Origin: Cafeteria roenbergensis
Lineage: Eukaryota > Sar > Bigyra > Bicosoecida > Cafeteriaceae
Length of the DNA stretch: 64,000 nt
Assembly: GCA_008330645.1 (NCBI GenBank)
Contig: VLTN01000047.1
Span: 186,001-250,000, forward strand
Direction of reading: 5' to 3'
Shown in pieces: positions 61,961 to 64,000 of this stretch. A model generated the notes under the pieces. It did no database searches, had not been told where the DNA came from, and saw only the letters and a program-made list of their open reading frames with translations. Every line of letters starts with the position of its first letter. The first letter of the stretch is position 1. A program made the translations under genes and the position numbers.

Positions 61961-64000
61961 ATGCTGCTAGCGGCGCTCGTCTTCGCGGCCGCGCTTTGCG
62001 GCGGCGCCGCGACCGCCTCGCAAGGAGGGGCGCGCGCGCTTCGCAGCGTGAGTGCTCCGGGCTGCAGAGCGGCACCGCGCCTGCGCCCGGGAGGCTCGGT
62101 GCGCCCGCCCAAGCCGACGCTGCGCGTCGGGGCGTGCCGAGGGGCTGTGCGCCGATGCCCACGCGGAGGCTGCAGTCGAGGGGGGGGGGGGCGCCCCGCG
62201 CTCGCGCCCTTGGCGCCGGTGCCGCGGCATGCCCCGCGCTGGTCAGTCGAGCCTGCCCGCGCTCCTGATCGCTCCGCTTCCCGCCGCCGCTGGCCTCCCC
62301 CGCACCGTCCCGCCCCGCCCGCAGAAGGCCGCGCGCGAGCCGCTGGCCGGGCAGGCGCACCTGACCTTCTCGCGCCTGGCTGTCGACAGTGCCGGGCTCT
62401 TTCACGACATGGCCAAGCGCGCCGTGCCGGACGGCGGCTTCACGCGGCCGCCCCGCGCGGGCGCGTACATGCCGGACGGCACCCCAGTCGTCCTCTTTTC
62501 GGATGCCTGCCTTGCGCCCCTGCTGGCGGGGCGTGGCACGGGGTCGACGGCGGCCCCGCTGGCCGCCGGCTGCCAGGCGGTCTCCTCCGGCGACTTCCAG
62601 GCCATGCTGGCGCAGGTGTCGAGGCAGCTGTCTCACGGAGCAGGGCCCGGGGCCTCGAACGCTACCTCCCCGGGCCAGACGTACCTGTGCGAGTGGCGCC
62701 ACGAGTCGCACACGGTGGCGTGCGTGCTTGAGAAGCACCCGCGGCTTGTGACTGTGGAGGAGACCATTCCGCTGGGCCCCAAGCCCAGCTGCAGGCGCGA
62801 GCCTCCCGCGGACGCCAACGCAACTGCTCCGCACGCAGCGGCGTCCCGCTCGGCCTCCGAGGGCGACCTCGTGGTTCGAGAGGGCCCCCACCGCCGGGCC
62901 ATGCTCCACTTCCTCTGCTCGGAGAAGCTGCCGGCCGAGGCGCGCACCGGCTCGGAGCTGCGCAACGACACGGCGCCTCGCGCTCCTGCCGGCTCCGACA
63001 ACCCTGAGGCCCCCTTCCACGGCAGCGCCAAGCTCCGCCCCTACGTCACGGTGGAGGAGGAGGCCAAGCTCCGAACTGCGGCCCGCAAGATGCTGCGCGT
63101 GCTCGGCAACGCGGCCTGCCATTGCGCCGCCGACCTCTCGCGCGGCTCGCTGCACTGCACCTGCGCCCGCACGCGCCAGGGCCCAGCCGCCTCGGCGACG
63201 GCCGGCGAGGCCGGCAGCGCCGTGTCCACCGACGCGGAGCACTCGGCCCTCAACGGGCCCGTCTCGCACTCCGCAGCTGCCCTCGCGAGCTCCAACGTTT
63301 CGGCCGCCCTGGAAGCCGTCCACCGCGGCCGCCTGGGGCTCCGCTCCCGCATGTACGACTTCTGGTCGGTGATGCAGGAGTCGCGCTCCGTGTCGGAAGG
63401 CCGCCTCGCCCACGCTCGCTCCGTCCTCGTCGAGGCCAGCCGCTACACCCTGGCCGCCATCCCCATCGCCGGGGGGCCCTCGGGCATCGTGTCGGCGGGG
63501 CCCCTTGTTGACGGGGCCGCCATCGCCGCCGCCCAGGCGGAAAACGCGGCCGCCGGCGGACCCCTCGTCCACGGCGTCTACCCGGGCTCCCTGTCGGAGG
63601 CAGCCAAGGCCGCGGGGTCCCAGCCCGGCATGGCCACGGAGGACCTTCCGGCCGGAGTCCTGGCCATGCCGTACCGCGACCTGGGCCCGCAGCTCCCGAT
63701 CCTCGTGGAGGAGAGCCCGGTGCTGCGCCCCGTCGTCGCCGCGGTGAAGCGCAGCCTCGCGGCAGTCACGCCCCCGCACACAGCGTCCGCGGCCGCCGAG
63801 GCCGTCACCATGACCCTGCTCGCGAGGCGCCTCCGGGCCACCGCCGCCGAGCTGTTTTCCGTCTACCCGCCGGCCCTCTCGTCGACAGCGGCTCTCCGTG
63901 AGTTCTCGCAGCCGGTGGAGGACGACTCCTCGCCCCTGCCGCACCACTTTGACCGCTCGGGCATCGACCGCTCCCCCGGCCCCATCGTGGCGGCCCGCAC
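61961..64000 (+). CDS. Secreted or lumenal unknown protein (two exons seen, 3' end outside window)
   Basis: Exon 1 is 61961-62047 and exon 2 runs from 62325 past the window end. The intron is 277 nt (GTGAGT...GCAG) and the joint is ALRS-KAAREPLAG. Exon 1 is a signal peptide (MLLAALVFAAALCGGAATA). The 587 residues visible contain eight or more cysteines (SDACLAPLL, AAGCQAV, TYLCEWRHE, VACVLEKHP, PSCRRE, HFLCSEK, ACHCAADL, LHCTCAR), two N-x-T/S sequons near the first cysteine cluster, and a helical segment YVTVEEEAKLRTAARKMLRV. This pattern fits a folded, disulfide-bonded protein of the secretory pathway. The continuation is alanine-rich with Pro-Ile-Leu-rich strands. I recognise no family. Confidence 0.7.
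62180..62191 (+). repeat. G12 homopolymer in an intron
   Basis: Twelve consecutive G lie within the 62048-62324 intron of the secreted-protein gene. The run is in the sense strand and would be transcribed into the pre-mRNA. Confidence 0.85.

Noticed and set aside
61797-63947. 716-codon minus-strand frame at the right end
   Set aside because: It is antisense to the secreted-protein gene, is dominated by Arg/Gly/Val, and would cover that gene's well-formed intron.
1-64000. Integrated virus, retroelement, transposon or polymerase/integrase genes
   Set aside because: No reverse transcriptase, integrase, capsid, transposase or terminal repeats were recognised, and base composition is even across the window.

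Overview
The window is nuclear DNA of a very GC-rich, compact microbial eukaryote. Spliceosomal introns, cytosolic ribosomal protein eS21, the SSU-processome protein UTP15, the ER mannosyltransferase ALG3, a proteasome chaperone and giant alanine-rich proteins rule out a prokaryote. The composition, short intergenic gaps, many single-exon giant genes and an oxalate/formate-type MFS carrier would fit a stramenopile-like protist such as a bicosoecid of the Cafeteria type. That placement is a guess from general features, not a phylogenetic result. No organelle DNA, rRNA, tRNA, CRISPR, insertion sequence, retroelement or virus-derived element was recognised.

Layout. 1-269: 3' end of an EF-hand gene (+). 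769-1183: eS21 (-), head-to-head with ALG3 (1361-3126, +). 3383-17518: giant ubiquitin-specific protease (-), head-to-head with a WD40-like gene (17730-19442, +). 19712-21882: anthranilate synthase component I (+, four exons). 22269-27907: three minus-strand genes, namely a disordered unknown, a small Ig-like-fold candidate, and UTP15 (four exons). 28054-29166: unknown (+, two exons). 29433-35857: three minus-strand genes, namely a longin-like unknown, a DEDDy 3'-5' exonuclease and an OFA-type MFS transporter. 37333-39936: secretory GT4 glycosyltransferase (+). 40157-45132: Nma111/HtrA-like protease with PDZ modules (-). 45526-47796: PSMD5-like proteasome assembly protein (-). 48234-54242: 2002-aa protein with a signal peptide and a C-terminal GT41 (OGT/SPINDLY-type) domain (+). 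54512-61609: 2365-aa type I membrane protein with extracellular modules and a degenerate cytosolic RING (-). 61961 to the window end: secreted unknown (+, incomplete).

The genes do not form one pathway, as is normal for a nuclear genome. Three themes recur: protein glycosylation and the secretory route (ALG3, GT4, lumenal GT41-like, two further signal-peptide proteins); ubiquitin and proteolysis (USP, RING-like receptor, PSMD5, Nma111); and ribosome production (eS21, UTP15). Almost all introns reconstructed here begin GTGAG and end GCAG and are 99-284 nt long. No gene with a visible stop ends in TAA. Exon boundaries given below were derived by hand from frame continuity and family conservation. 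Single-exon calls could hide in-frame introns.
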